A stretch of DNA of 64,000 nt from Schaalia odontolytica (GCF_024584435.1 NZ_CP102197.1:1488001-1552000); one strand, 5' to 3'; positions 25,271-34,507 are shown, counted from the first letter of the stretch. The notes: generated by a model not told the origin, from the sequence alone. Translations and numbers: made by a program.

Positions 25271-25446
25271 CGCGGTCATGTCTCAGTATGTCACCTGCTG
25301 CACGTAAGCCCAAACTGAATGCACGTCCGTTCAGCTCGGGGAACGTGAGCGTGATCATCTGACGACGCCCAATCTACCCTCCCGCGCCCACACGCCAATG
25401 ACCAAACGCACACATGTGCACGCCTGTGCATGGCACACTAGAAAAC

Positions 25447-26427
25447 GTGACAATACGTGACGAACAGGCCCACGAGGCGGCTTCGATGTACTACCTGCAG
25501 GGGCAAACGATGGAGACAATCGCTCGCCACCTGCAGATATCGCGCTCCTCCGTATCACGACTCCTCGCGCACGCCCGCGAGGTCGGCCTGGTCCGCATCT
25601 CCGTCTCCGCCTCCCCTGGTCTCAAGGGCACCCTCGCCGGGCAGATCGCCGACATCTTTGGCATTCAGGTCTCCGTCGTCCCGGTCCACGACGTGCACAC
25701 CGAGGTCAACCGCCTGCACAACGTCGCCCTCGTCGCCGCCGAGCACCTCACCGACATGCTCTTTCCCGGCGCCACCCTAGGAATCGCGTGGGGCAACACG
25801 ACCGCCGAGATAGCGCGCGCGATGCCCCACGTGCCCTTCCCCGGTTCCACGGTCGTCCAGCTCAACGGAGCCGCCACCGCGACCGAGACCGAGATGCCGT
25901 ACGCGGAAGCAATCATCACCTGTGCCGCCAAGGCCATCGGCGGACGCATCGTCAACTTCCCCGTCCCCGCGTTCTTCGACTACGCCGACACCAAGGAGGC
26001 GCTGTGGCGCGAGCGCTCCATCAAGTCGGTCCTCACAACAATCGACAACGCCGACGTCGCGCTCTTCGGTGTCGGCTCCATGTCGGCGCGCCTGCCCTCC
26101 CACGTCTACTCCGGTGGATTCCTTGAACCCGACGAGATAGCGGCGGCCCAAAATGACGGAGTCGTCGGCGACGTGTGCACGGTCCTCATCCGCGAGGACG
26201 GTTCGACCGACATGCATCTGAACGAACGAGCGTCGGGGCCGACCCCGGCGACGCTGAAGAAGATCCCCCGGCGCCTGTGTGTCGTCGCCGGAGCCTCCAA
26301 AGCCCTTCCGCTCCTCGGGGCTCTGCGCGCTGGGGTCGCGACCGACCTCGTGCTCGACGACGGGGCCGCGCACGAGCTGCTCGATCTCGTTCACACGAGG
26401 GCTGGCCACCCGCGGCGTCGCCCCTAG
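25447..26427 (+). CDS. SorC/DeoR-type sugar-binding transcriptional regulator
   Basis: 326-residue regulator. The N-terminal helix-turn-helix is AASMYYLQGQTMETIARHLQIS followed by RSSVSRLLAHAREVGLV (~8-45). The rest is a SorC-type sugar-phosphate-binding domain (NagB-like fold): GIAWGNTTAEIARAMPH (~116-132), VVQLNGAA, FPVPAFFDYADTKEALWRE, NADVALFGVGSM, and GASKALPLLGALRAG near the end. GTG at 25447 chosen: CACACT ends 7 bases before it, and the longer ATG start at 25414 would add 11 unusual residues. Divergent from glpF-glpK, so it probably senses glycerol 3-phosphate, dihydroxyacetone or a similar compound (inference). Confidence 0.85.
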   Translation: MTIRDEQAHEAASMYYLQGQTMETIARHLQISRSSVSRLLAHAREVGLVRISVSASPGLKGTLAGQIADIFGIQVSVVPVHDVHTEVNRLHNVALVAAEHLTDMLFPGATLGIAWGNTTAEIARAMPHVPFPGSTVVQLNGAATATETEMPYAEAIITCAAKAIGGRIVNFPVPAFFDYADTKEALWRERSIKSVLTTIDNADVALFGVGSMSARLPSHVYSGGFLEPDEIAAAQNDGVVGDVCTVLIREDGSTDMHLNERASGPTPATLKKIPRRLCVVAGASKALPLLGALRAGVATDLVLDDGAAHELLDLVHTRAGHPRRRP

Positions 26428-26443
26428 CCTCCGCCGGTACGAG

Positions 26444-26482
26444 GGGACCCCTTCGCGCCCGTGAGCGGAGCGAAGGGGTCCC
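26444..26482. terminator. Bidirectional terminator
   Basis: A perfect 13-bp stem (26444-26456 with 26470-26482) lies between the converging SorC-type regulator and lysS. Confidence 0.85.
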
Positions 26483-26490
26483 GCGCGCAA

Positions 26491-28110
26491 TCAGCCCAGG
26501 CGCTTGACCAGCGGGAAGGGGATCGTCTCGCGGATCCCCTGGCCCGTCAGCACCATGAGCAGGCGGTCGATTCCCATACCCATGCCGCCGCACGGCGGGA
26601 ATCCCTGCTCCATGGCGATCAGGAAGTCCTCGTCCATGACCATCGCCTCCGGGTCGCCGTTGGCGGCCGCGAGGGCCTGCGCCTCGAAGCGCTCGCGCTG
26701 GACAACCGGGTCGGCCAGCTCGGAGTAGGCGGTCGCCGTCTCGAAGCCGCGCACGTACAGATCCCACTTCTCGGTCAGGCCGGGGCGGGAGCGGTGGTAA
26801 CGGGTCAGCGGCGAGGTGTCCTCGGGGAAGTCATAGACGAAGGTGGGCGCCCACAGCTTGGAGGCGACGAGCTCCTCGAAGATGTCCTCGACGATCTTGC
26901 CACTCACCGCGTAGTCGTCGACCTCCAGGCCGACGCGCTCGGCGTACGTGACGAGGGTTTCGCGCGGCGTCTCCACCGTGACCTCCTCGCCCAGAGCCTC
27001 CGACGTCGAGCCGTACAGGTCGATGCGATCCCACTGCCCCGACAGGTCGTACTCGGTGCCGTCGGCCAGGCGCACGATCTCTTCGCCCTCGGGCAGGCCG
27101 AAGGCGTCGCGAGCAGCCTGTTGAATGAGGTCGCGCGTCAGGAGCGCCATGCCGTTGTAGTCCGAGTAGGCCTCGTAGGCCTCCAGGGAAGTGAACTCGG
27201 GGCTGTGCGAGGAGTCCATGCCCTCGTTGCGGAAGTTGCGGTTCATCTCGAAGACACGGTCCACGCCGCCCACGACCGCGCGCTTGAGGTAGATCTCGGT
27301 GGCGATGCGCAGGTAGAGCTCCATGTCGAGCGCGTTCATGTGCGTGGTGAAGGGCCTGGCGGCGGCGCCCCCGTGAATCACCTGGAGCATCGGGGTTTCC
27401 AGCTCGATGTAGTCGCGGCGGAAGAAGTTCTCGCGGATCGAACGGTTCACCGCGGCACGCACGCGAATCATGTCGCGGGCGGCGGGGCGCGTGATCAGGT
27501 CCAGCTCGCGGCGGCGGATCCGCTGGTCCTCCGACAGCGTGACCTCGTCGCCATCCTCGGTCGTCCACGTCTTAGGCAGGGGACGCAGGGCCTTCGAGGC
27601 GATCGCCCACGAGGCGTCGGGGGCGGGAAGCGCGGTGGGCGCGGCGTCGTATGCCGCCCTGGCTTCCTCGCTCACCTCGGCGGGAGTGGCGAAAATCGAC
27701 AGCTCGCCGCGCCGCGAGGAAATGACGCGCCCGTGGACGTACAGGTGGTCGCCCAGATCCACGTCGTTCTTGTACGCGGCCAGGGAATCCGCTCCAACGG
27801 AGGCGGCGGAGAGCATCACCTGAATCTTGTTGCCCGCACCGTCCATGAGGGTGGCGAAGCACAGCTTGCCTCCGTTGCGCGCCAGGACGACGCGGCCCGC
27901 CAGGCCCACGTAGTCCTCGGTCTCCTCGCCGGCCTCCAGGTGGCCGTAGCGCTCGCGGACCTGACGAATTGTGGTCGTGATTGGCAGGCTCACCGGATAC
28001 GCGGGGATCCCCGCCTCCATGAGGCGCGCGCGCTTGGCTGCGCGGACTTTGACCTGCTCGGGAGTGTCGTCGGAGGGCGCGTGCGTGGGCGCGGAAGAAG
28101 AATCGGTCAT
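26491..28110 (-). CDS. lysS: Lysyl-tRNA synthetase, class II
   Basis: Charges tRNA-Lys. 539 residues: an N-terminal OB-fold (residues ~60-190, with VGLAGRVVLARNGGKLCFATL) followed by the class II catalytic core. Motif 1 includes RDYIELETPMLQ (~233-245), motif 2 includes RVFEMNRNFRNEGMDSSHSPEF (~288-309) and motif 3 GGMGMGIDRLLMVLTG (~509-524). The N-terminal ~30 residues are a polar extension. ATG at 28110 is preceded by TACGAT exactly 6 bases upstream and no ribosome site, so leaderless translation is likely. Confidence 0.97.
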   Translation of the reverse strand: MTDSSSAPTHAPSDDTPEQVKVRAAKRARLMEAGIPAYPVSLPITTTIRQVRERYGHLEAGEETEDYVGLAGRVVLARNGGKLCFATLMDGAGNKIQVMLSAASVGADSLAAYKNDVDLGDHLYVHGRVISSRRGELSIFATPAEVSEEARAAYDAAPTALPAPDASWAIASKALRPLPKTWTTEDGDEVTLSEDQRIRRRELDLITRPAARDMIRVRAAVNRSIRENFFRRDYIELETPMLQVIHGGAAARPFTTHMNALDMELYLRIATEIYLKRAVVGGVDRVFEMNRNFRNEGMDSSHSPEFTSLEAYEAYSDYNGMALLTRDLIQQAARDAFGLPEGEEIVRLADGTEYDLSGQWDRIDLYGSTSEALGEEVTVETPRETLVTYAERVGLEVDDYAVSGKIVEDIFEELVASKLWAPTFVYDFPEDTSPLTRYHRSRPGLTEKWDLYVRGFETATAYSELADPVVQRERFEAQALAAANGDPEAMVMDEDFLIAMEQGFPPCGGMGMGIDRLLMVLTGQGIRETIPFPLVKRLG

Positions 28111-28116
28111 GGATCT

Positions 28117-28122
28117 ATCGTA
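28117..28122 (-). promoter_or_regulatory. -10 element for leaderless lysS
   Basis: TACGAT on the minus strand, 6 bases before the ATG. Confidence 0.55.
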
Positions 28123-28167
28123 GCGGGATTTGCGCCCGCGACGAGGAACCGGCCCCGGTTGGGCAGC

Positions 28168-29055
28168 TCACGCGCCCGGGAGGTCGGCCGCGTAGGGAGC
28201 TGACGAGGATCCGCCGATCCCCTGCGTGGAGTGGGCGGCGGCCGCACAGGCGAGGGCGAGCGCCTCGGGCCACGGCATACGGCGCGCTCGGCGCGCCCAG
28301 GCCAGGGCCGCCGAAAAGACATCCCCCGCGCCCGTCGTATCCACCGCGCTCACCGCGGGTGCGGGCACGTGCAGGATCTGCCCATCGACGCACGCAACCA
28401 CGCCGTTCTTGCCGCACGTGACCACGCAGTCGCACCCAAACGACGCAAACCAACGCGCAGCTTCCTCCACGCTCTCGGTGCGCGCGTAGGCGAGCGCCTC
28501 CTCCTCGTTGGGCGTGCACACGTCAGCCACGCGCAAGGCCTCCAGGTCGGCCGGATCCCAGGCCCCGGCCTCGTCCCATGCCGTGTCCGCCAGCACCCAC
28601 GTCCCGCGCTCGCGCCAGGAGGACACAACCTCACTATTCGCGCTGATTCCCCGCACGTCTGCGAGCAGGCACGCCGGCGCGTCGCCCCCCAAACGCGGCA
28701 ACGCGGTCGTCCCGCGCGTGGTCATCGCGCGATCGCCGTCGAAGGACAGGGAGACAGTGACGTTTTGATCGCCCACGCGCTCACACGAGGAGGTGTCCAC
28801 GCCCTCGCGTGCGAGCATCCCGTCCACGAACTGACCCATCTGATCGACGCCCACGCGAGCATGCAGGCGCACGGGTACGCCCAGGCGAGCCAGCGCAATC
28901 GCCTGATTGGCCGCGCCGCCCGCGCACATGAGCGCTCCCTCCACCCAGGCTTCGCGGCCGGGAACCGGAGGACCATCGAGGGGACCCATGACCACGTCAA
29001 GGAAGGTCGGACCGTACACCGCGAACTGAGATGCGGCGGGTGCTCGAGATGCCAC
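28168..29055 (-). CDS. PfkB-family sugar kinase (ribokinase-like)
   Basis: Cytoplasmic kinase of 295 residues. N-terminal substrate strand YGPTFLDVVMGPL, CAGGAANQAIALARLG for substrate/dimer contacts (~44-59), and the second PfkB signature AVDTTGAGDVFSAALAWA (~241-258) with the catalytic Asp in GAGD. It is divergent from the GH4 gene across 75 bp, so it shares a control region with it and most likely acts on the same sugar. Which sugar and position is phosphorylated is not visible. Start ATG 29055 behind TAGGAGGA. Confidence 0.88.
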   Translation of the reverse strand: MASRAPAASQFAVYGPTFLDVVMGPLDGPPVPGREAWVEGALMCAGGAANQAIALARLGVPVRLHARVGVDQMGQFVDGMLAREGVDTSSCERVGDQNVTVSLSFDGDRAMTTRGTTALPRLGGDAPACLLADVRGISANSEVVSSWRERGTWVLADTAWDEAGAWDPADLEALRVADVCTPNEEEALAYARTESVEEAARWFASFGCDCVVTCGKNGVVACVDGQILHVPAPAVSAVDTTGAGDVFSAALAWARRARRMPWPEALALACAAAAHSTQGIGGSSSAPYAADLPGA

Positions 29056-29130
29056 AGGTCCTCCTAGACGTGAGCGCGACTACAATATGTCGCTGAGCCA
29101 CACTATACGTATCCAGAGAGGATGCCCGCC

Positions 29131-30504
29131 ATGCAGCTCACCATCGTCGGAGGAGGGGGCTTCCGGGTCCCCGCGATGATCGACGTCTTGGCCCGTTCAC
29201 GCTCAGGTCGCGGCGACTACGCCTCCCTCGACGTCGACCGCGTCATCCTGTACGACACCGACATGCGCAGGCTTGACGCGATGATGGCCGTGCTGTCCGC
29301 ATTGGGCTTCCCGCACTCTCCGGCCGTGCGCGGAACGACGGACATCAACGAGGCGCTTCCGGGAGCCGACTTCGTGTTCTCCGCGATGCGCGTGGGCGGG
29401 ACCTGCGGGAGGGTCCTCGACGAACACTGCGGCCTCGACAACGGCTTGTTGGGGCAGGAGACCGTCGGCGTGGGCGGTTACTGCTACGCGTTCCGATCGC
29501 TCGGGCCGGCACTCGAGTTGGCCCGCGACGCGGAACGCCTGTGCCCGAACGCCTGGCTCATCAACTTCACGAACCCGGCCGGGATCATCACCCAGGCGAT
29601 GCGTTCCGTGCTCGGCGAGCGCGTCATCGGCATCTGCGACACCCCCATCGGGCTCGTCAACCGCACGCTGAACGCCCTGGGCGTTCCCGAGGAGGAGCGC
29701 ACCGACGTGTCCTTCGACTACGTGGGCCTCAACCACCTCGGCTGGCTGCGTTCCCTCTCAGTCGACGGCCACGACATTCTCCCGCGCCTCTTCGCCGACG
29801 ACGCGGCCCTGGGATCGATGGAAGAATCCCGCGCCATCGGCACGGACTGGATTCGCGCGCTGGGCGCCCTCCCCAACGAATACCTCTTCTACTACTACTG
29901 TCATCGCGAAGCCATGGCCCGCATCCACCGGGACCAGACCCGCGGCGAGTACCTGCGCGATCAGCAGGAAGCCTTCTACAACGCCGTCCTCTCCGACCCC
30001 GAGCAGGCGGGACAAACGTGGATCGATGCGCTCGCCGACCGGGAGGCGACCTACATGGCCGAGGCCCGCGACGTCGACGACCGCTCCGGCAGGCGCGCCG
30101 AGGACATCGCGGGCGGAGGCTACCAGAAGGTGGCCCTTGACCTCATGAATGCGCTCGCCACGAGCACTCCGGCGCGCATGATCCTCAACGTCGGTAACGG
30201 CGACGGCGGCTTCTCCTCGATTCCGACGCTGCGCGACACGGACGTCGTCGAGGTTCCCTGCGACGTCGACGCCTCCGGCGTCCATCCGATTCCGGTCGCC
30301 CCCTTGAGCGGCGCTGCCCTCGGCCTCGTCCAATCCGTGAAGGCCTGCGAGAATCTCGTCATCGACGCCGCCCGCGAGCGCGACCGCAGCCTCGCGTGGC
30401 AGGCGCTGGCGCTGCACCCCCTGGTCGACTCGGTCAACGTCGCGCGCGACGTGCTCGATCAGGCGATCCGCACAAATCCGCTGGTTGCCGCCGCCTTCGA
30501 CTGA
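29131..30504 (+). CDS. GH4-family NAD- and metal-dependent glycosidase (6-phospho-beta-glucosidase type)
   Basis: Glycoside hydrolase family 4 enzyme of 457 residues, acting by oxidation and elimination with NAD+ and Mn2+. NAD loop TIVGGGGFRVPAM (~3-15), FSAMRVGGTCGRVLDE (~85-100), LGQETVGVGGYCYAFRSLG (~108-126), LINFTNPAGIITQAM (~144-158), the metal Cys in GICDTPIGL (~167-175) and the metal His in VGLNHLGWLRS (~194-204). RVPAM instead of YTPEL in the NAD loop is a variant seen in part of the family. Start chosen at ATG 29131 (GAGAGG nine bases upstream) over the ATG at 29122. Converges with the PIG-L deacetylase gene, 6 bp apart. Confidence 0.9.
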   Translation: MQLTIVGGGGFRVPAMIDVLARSRSGRGDYASLDVDRVILYDTDMRRLDAMMAVLSALGFPHSPAVRGTTDINEALPGADFVFSAMRVGGTCGRVLDEHCGLDNGLLGQETVGVGGYCYAFRSLGPALELARDAERLCPNAWLINFTNPAGIITQAMRSVLGERVIGICDTPIGLVNRTLNALGVPEEERTDVSFDYVGLNHLGWLRSLSVDGHDILPRLFADDAALGSMEESRAIGTDWIRALGALPNEYLFYYYCHREAMARIHRDQTRGEYLRDQQEAFYNAVLSDPEQAGQTWIDALADREATYMAEARDVDDRSGRRAEDIAGGGYQKVALDLMNALATSTPARMILNVGNGDGGFSSIPTLRDTDVVEVPCDVDASGVHPIPVAPLSGAALGLVQSVKACENLVIDAARERDRSLAWQALALHPLVDSVNVARDVLDQAIRTNPLVAAAFD

Positions 30505-30510
30505 GGGCCA

Positions 30511-31206
30511 TCACCCGCGCGTGTCCCAGCGGAAGAACTCTTCTCCCCCCGCGTATCCGTGGGGACGCCCCGCATCGCGGGTGCCCTGTCGGATCCAGGA
30601 CTCCATCCGATCGAGGTCGTCGAATTGGGTGACGTGCTCGCGCACCGCCCTGACCTTGGCCTCGATGTCCGAGCGGTCCAGCTCGACGACGTGGTTCGTC
30701 GACGGTCCACCTTGGAACCACACCTCTTCGACGACGTGGGGTTCCAGGCCCTCCTCAAGCAGCTCGGGCAACGCGAAGGGGTTGCGCGCGGCCGGATAGA
30801 CGGCGTCCGTGACCGCGGCGCCCACGGCCCGGTGGTCCGGGTGATTGGCGTAGATGGACGACCAGTTGTATTCGGGCGAAAGTGTGAGGATCAGGTTCGG
30901 CTTCACGCGCCGAATGAGGGCGACGATATCGCGCACGAGGCCGTGGGACGGGGTCACCATACCGTCGGGGTAGCCGTCGAAGAAGACGAGCTCCGTGACG
31001 CCCAGCTGCTCGCACGCGCGGCGCTGTTCATCGCGACGCAACTCCGCCATCCGCTGATGCAGTTCCTGGTCAGAGCCTCCCGCATCGCCGTCCGTGACAA
31101 CGGCGACAACGACCCTCGATCCTTCGCGCGCGAAGCGAGCGAGAGTCCCGCCCGCGTCCACGTCCGCATCATCGGGGTGGGCGTAAATTCCGAGCACGGT
31201 ATCCAT
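30511..31206 (-). CDS. PIG-L/LmbE-family sugar deacetylase
   Basis: Zinc-dependent N-deacetylase family of 231 residues, which removes acetyl groups from GlcNAc-containing compounds. The zinc/catalytic motif AHPDDAD (~9-15) and NHPDHRAVG (~124-132) are both intact; VTDGDAGG follows the first strand. ATG at 31206 behind AAGGAGG. Last gene after the binding-protein and permease genes on the minus strand, separated by a hairpin. Relatives include chitobiose deacetylase and mycothiol/bacillithiol enzymes (MshB, BshB). Its place in a sugar ABC/GH4 locus argues for a catabolic sugar substrate. Confidence 0.88.
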   Translation of the reverse strand: MDTVLGIYAHPDDADVDAGGTLARFAREGSRVVVAVVTDGDAGGSDQELHQRMAELRRDEQRRACEQLGVTELVFFDGYPDGMVTPSHGLVRDIVALIRRVKPNLILTLSPEYNWSSIYANHPDHRAVGAAVTDAVYPAARNPFALPELLEEGLEPHVVEEVWFQGGPSTNHVVELDRSDIEAKVRAVREHVTQFDDLDRMESWIRQGTRDAGRPHGYAGGEEFFRWDTRG

Positions 31207-31223
31207 TCGCGTCCTCCTTATTG

Positions 31224-31256
31224 AGGCGCCGGCGAGAACGTGTCCCGCCGGCGCCT
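31224..31256 (-). terminator. Hairpin between the binding-protein gene and the deacetylase gene
   Basis: A perfect 11-bp stem (31224-31234 with 31246-31256). It could partly terminate transcription so that the transport genes are made in excess over the deacetylase, and it ends just before the deacetylase ribosome site. Confidence 0.6.
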
Positions 31257-31274
31257 GTCCCACGTCTGTGACGA

Positions 31275-32597
31275 CTACTGATCGATCGCCGCGTTGGCGG
31301 CGTCCTGGGCAGCCTGGACGCCCTCATGCACGCCGGTGCGTCCCAGGAAGACCTCCTTGAGTACCCCGTTGTACGCGTCCATTGCCGCGCCCAGCTTCGC
31401 GCCGAAGGGAGCCATGATCGTGCCCGAGGGGGTCTTCGCCATGACCGAGGTGTCGACGCCCTTGTCCGACCAGTACGCGGTCCACGTCCCCTGGGCCTTC
31501 TCGTTCGCGGGGAAGCCGGCACCGGTCTTGCCCAGTGCGGCACCGCCGTCCTTGCCAGCCAGCCACGCCAGCAGCTTGTGCTGAGCCTCGGGGTTCGCGC
31601 TCGCCGTCGAACCGGCGGCGACGACGGAGTTACCGACCGTCACGGCACCTGCGGGACCCTTCGGCTGGGGAGCCAGACCCCACTCGAAGGACGCACCCTC
31701 GGCCACGTTTGCCAGGTTGTAGGAACCGGACTGGAACAGAGCGATCTTGCCCTGCAGGAACTGATCACGGCTGAAGTCGCCGTTATCGTTCGTATCGGCC
31801 GCCGAGGGGGCCACGTGCTCCTTGTTGATGAGGTCCACCAGGTAGCCGACTGCGGCGTCGCCCTCGGGACTCGCGAACGTAAAGTGCCCGCTCTCGTCCT
31901 GCAGTGTGGCACCGGCCGAACCCAGGTACGGAATGAGCATGGCCTGGCCATCCAGCGCGGCGTTGTATCCGTACTGGACGATGTGGTCCGCGTCGAAGGC
32001 AGGGTCAGCCGCGTTGCGGCCCGACGAGTCCAGCGTCAGCTTGCGGGTGATCTCCCGCAGAGAGTCGGTGGAGGCGCTCGGATCCCACGACAGGTTCTGC
32101 AGGTCCTCGATGCTCACGCCGGCCGCATCCAGGAGGGACTTGTTGTAGTACACCGCGATCGACGGATCGGTGAGGACCGGGACGCCGTAGAGCTTTCCGT
32201 CAACCGTGTACTGATCGATGGCCCCCTGAAGCCAGCCGTCGCGCTCGGAGGCGGGGAACTCCTCGTCAATGTTGACGATCTTGCCGCCCCGGGCGTACTC
32301 GGTGTAGTTGTTCGTGTTGGACCAAAAGACGTCCGGTCCGGTGCCTGCGGCGAGCTCAGAACGCAGGCCCGTGAAGTAGTCCGACCACGGGACGACCTCG
32401 ACGTTGACCGTGATCCCCGTTTCTTCGGTGAACGCGGGGAGCGCCGCCTCGTACGCCTGGGCAGCCTGATCATCCCACAGACGCAGGGTCAGGGACGTGC
32501 CCGCCTCACTCGACGCGCTGCCACCCTGCGAGCAGGCGGCCATCAGCATCGACGCGGCACCAATCAGAGCGGTAGCGGTAACAAAACGCCTATTCAT
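31275..32597 (-). CDS. Sugar ABC transporter, substrate-binding lipoprotein
   Basis: 440-residue extracellular binding protein (family 1, MalE-like), anchored by lipid: signal MNRRFVTATALIGAASMLMA with lipobox LMAAC (Cys22). The mature part has LRLWDDQAAQAYEAALPAF, TGITVNVEVVPWSDYFTGL, GTGPDVFWSN and GKLYGVPVLTDPSIAVYYNK in family order. Third gene after the two permeases. ATG at 32597 behind GGAGG. No periplasmic partner enzyme is present. Substrate is inferred from neighbours to be an oligosaccharide, possibly an amino-sugar one. Confidence 0.93.
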   Translation of the reverse strand: MNRRFVTATALIGAASMLMAACSQGGSASSEAGTSLTLRLWDDQAAQAYEAALPAFTEETGITVNVEVVPWSDYFTGLRSELAAGTGPDVFWSNTNNYTEYARGGKIVNIDEEFPASERDGWLQGAIDQYTVDGKLYGVPVLTDPSIAVYYNKSLLDAAGVSIEDLQNLSWDPSASTDSLREITRKLTLDSSGRNAADPAFDADHIVQYGYNAALDGQAMLIPYLGSAGATLQDESGHFTFASPEGDAAVGYLVDLINKEHVAPSAADTNDNGDFSRDQFLQGKIALFQSGSYNLANVAEGASFEWGLAPQPKGPAGAVTVGNSVVAAGSTASANPEAQHKLLAWLAGKDGGAALGKTGAGFPANEKAQGTWTAYWSDKGVDTSVMAKTPSGTIMAPFGAKLGAAMDAYNGVLKEVFLGRTGVHEGVQAAQDAANAAIDQ

Positions 32598-32627
32598 GAA
32601 GACCTCCAGTTGTGATGGGTTGTGTTG

Positions 32628-33473
32628 TTACTTGATGCCCGTCAGGGCAATCGATTCAACGATGTGTCGTTGGAAGACAATGAACAGAGCGATCAGGGGC
32701 ACGAGCGCGATGGTCGTCGCCGCCATGACGTACGTCCAATTCGCGTTGTACTGGCTCTGCAGCGCGGCCGTCGCAACCGTGAGGACGCGTGGCCTGGTCG
32801 CGGCAATGATCCGCGGCCACATGAATGAGTTCCACTGGCTCACAACCGTGATGAGCACGAGCGTCGAAATGATCGGCTTCGACACGGGAACGACGATGGA
32901 GAAGAGGATGCGCATCTGCCCGGCACCGTCCATGGTCGCCGCGTCGATGATTTCCTGGGGGATCTGACGGAACGACTGACGCAGCAGGAACACCGCGTAG
33001 GGCGAGGCGAACACGAAGGGCAGGACGATGCCCCAGAAGGTGTTGTTGAGCCCCATCTTCGCCATCATGAGGTACAGCGGGATGACGAGGACCGACGCCG
33101 GAATCATCATGGTGCCCAGGAAGAGCCAGAAGATGACTTCGCGTCCCGGGAACTCGATGCGCGCAAACGCGTAGGCGGCCAGCACGGAGGACACCAGCTG
33201 CCCGACGACCATCACCACGACCACGAGAAGCGTCGTGATGATCGCGTCGCCGAAGTTGACTCGTCCCGTCAAGATCGCCTGGAACGAGGCCAGGGAGGGC
33301 GGCGAGGGCAGCGCGAACGGCGAGTGCGAAGCGAAGTCCTGGGGCGACTTGAAGGCCGTGACGAAGCTGAAGAGCAGCGGGATGACCATGACGAATGCGG
33401 CCAGCGACAGCCCCGCGTAGATCCCCAGGGTTGACCACCAGGGCCGACGCGAGTGCGACTTAGACGAGCTCAT
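32628..33473 (-). CDS. Sugar ABC transporter permease (MalG type)
   Basis: Inner-membrane subunit of 281 residues with six helices. The EAA loop that contacts the ATPase is QEIIDAATMDGAGQMRILFSIVVP (~182-205; canonical EAAxxDGA replaced by DAATMDGAG). The N-terminal helix follows a short basic tail (KSHSRRPWW). Overlaps the upstream permease gene by 14 bp. Confidence 0.93.
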   Translation of the reverse strand: MSSSKSHSRRPWWSTLGIYAGLSLAAFVMVIPLLFSFVTAFKSPQDFASHSPFALPSPPSLASFQAILTGRVNFGDAIITTLLVVVVMVVGQLVSSVLAAYAFARIEFPGREVIFWLFLGTMMIPASVLVIPLYLMMAKMGLNNTFWGIVLPFVFASPYAVFLLRQSFRQIPQEIIDAATMDGAGQMRILFSIVVPVSKPIISTLVLITVVSQWNSFMWPRIIAATRPRVLTVATAALQSQYNANWTYVMAATTIALVPLIALFIVFQRHIVESIALTGIK

Positions 33474-34338
33474 ACGTGGTCCTCTTCCGGAAGTACAGGT
33501 TCTGGGCCAGCGTCAGGCACATCAGGAGCAGCATCATCACGCACGCCATGACTGCGGCGCGGCCGACATTTCCGGTTTCGAAGGCCTCCTTGTAGATCAG
33601 ATAGGCGAGGACCTCGGTGGAGCCGGACGGCCCGCCCTTGGTCAGGGCGTAGATCTGATCGAAAACGTTGAAGACCGAGATCACGGAGGTGACCGAGACA
33701 AAGAAGAAGGTCGGGCGCAGGAGGGGCATCTTGATGTGCCAAAACACCTGCGAGGAGGAGGCGCCGTCCACGGTCGCGGCCTCGGTGAGCTCACGCGGGA
33801 TCGCAAGCAATCCGGCGATAAAGAAGAGCGCCGTGTACCCCACGTTCGACCAGACGACGACGAAAGCCGCCGCCGGCAGCGCCCAGGTGGGCGACACGAG
33901 AATTTCTAGTCGAGTGCCCGCAAGCGCTGAGAGGAGGCCGCCGGTGGGGGCGAAGATCCACGACCACACGACGCCGAGGGCCAGCGGAGGCGCGATCCAC
34001 GGGATAACGATGAGCGTGCGATAGACCACGGTTCCTCGCACGCCCTTCGTCAGCAGGTTCGCGAGGAGTAGGCCCAGGATGATCTGAATGGGGACCACGA
34101 GGAGGACGAAGAGAATCGTCGTGCGCAGGGACGACAGGAAGACCGGGTCGCTCAGCACGTTCGCGACATTGGCCAGGCCCACGTATCGCGTATCCCCGAT
34201 CAGATCCCACCGGTACAGGCTCACCCACATGATGACGCCGATGGGCACAACCATGAAGATAAGAACGCCGATCAGGGCGGGCGACAGGAACGCATATCCG
34301 GCGAGTGCGTGGCGCGTCCGAGACGCTCGCTTGCTCAT
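33460..34338 (-). CDS. Sugar ABC transporter permease (MalF type)
   Basis: Membrane subunit of 292 residues with six helices; ALIGVLIFMVVPIGVIMWVSLY is the first. EAA loop: LTEAATVDGASSSQVFWHIKMPLLRP. It is the first gene of the transport operon, 183 bp from panD, which is on the same strand upstream-to-downstream but separated by a terminator. No ATPase gene is present in this operon; the MsmK/UgpC-type gene at 49886 is the obvious candidate partner. Confidence 0.93.
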   Translation of the reverse strand: MSKRASRTRHALAGYAFLSPALIGVLIFMVVPIGVIMWVSLYRWDLIGDTRYVGLANVANVLSDPVFLSSLRTTILFVLLVVPIQIILGLLLANLLTKGVRGTVVYRTLIVIPWIAPPLALGVVWSWIFAPTGGLLSALAGTRLEILVSPTWALPAAAFVVVWSNVGYTALFFIAGLLAIPRELTEAATVDGASSSQVFWHIKMPLLRPTFFFVSVTSVISVFNVFDQIYALTKGGPSGSTEVLAYLIYKEAFETGNVGRAAVMACVMMLLLMCLTLAQNLYFRKRTTYELV

Positions 34339-34477
34339 GCCCCCACCATCCTTTCGTACGGCTCTTCGAGGATAGGTACGACGGGCGCATCAGCGCCGAC
34401 GAAGACAAGGTATGGACAATTGTGAACAGCGCTTGTCGCCAAACGAGCAAAGGTGCACAAAACGAATCGAAAACAAG

Positions 34478-34507
34478 GGAGCGCCCACTCGGTTGAGTGG
34501 ACGCTCC
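34478..34507 (-). terminator. Terminator of the pantothenate genes
   Basis: Stem of 6+6 bp around one mismatch (34478-34490 with 34495-34507). On the minus strand it is followed by TTGTTTT, a classic intrinsic terminator, 15 bp after the panD stop. Confidence 0.8.

Noticed and set aside
34380..34460. Possible repressor dyad around ACAATTGT upstream of the sugar permease operon
   Set aside because: Only a short CAATTG palindrome is present and no regulator gene adjoins; not enough to call an operator.
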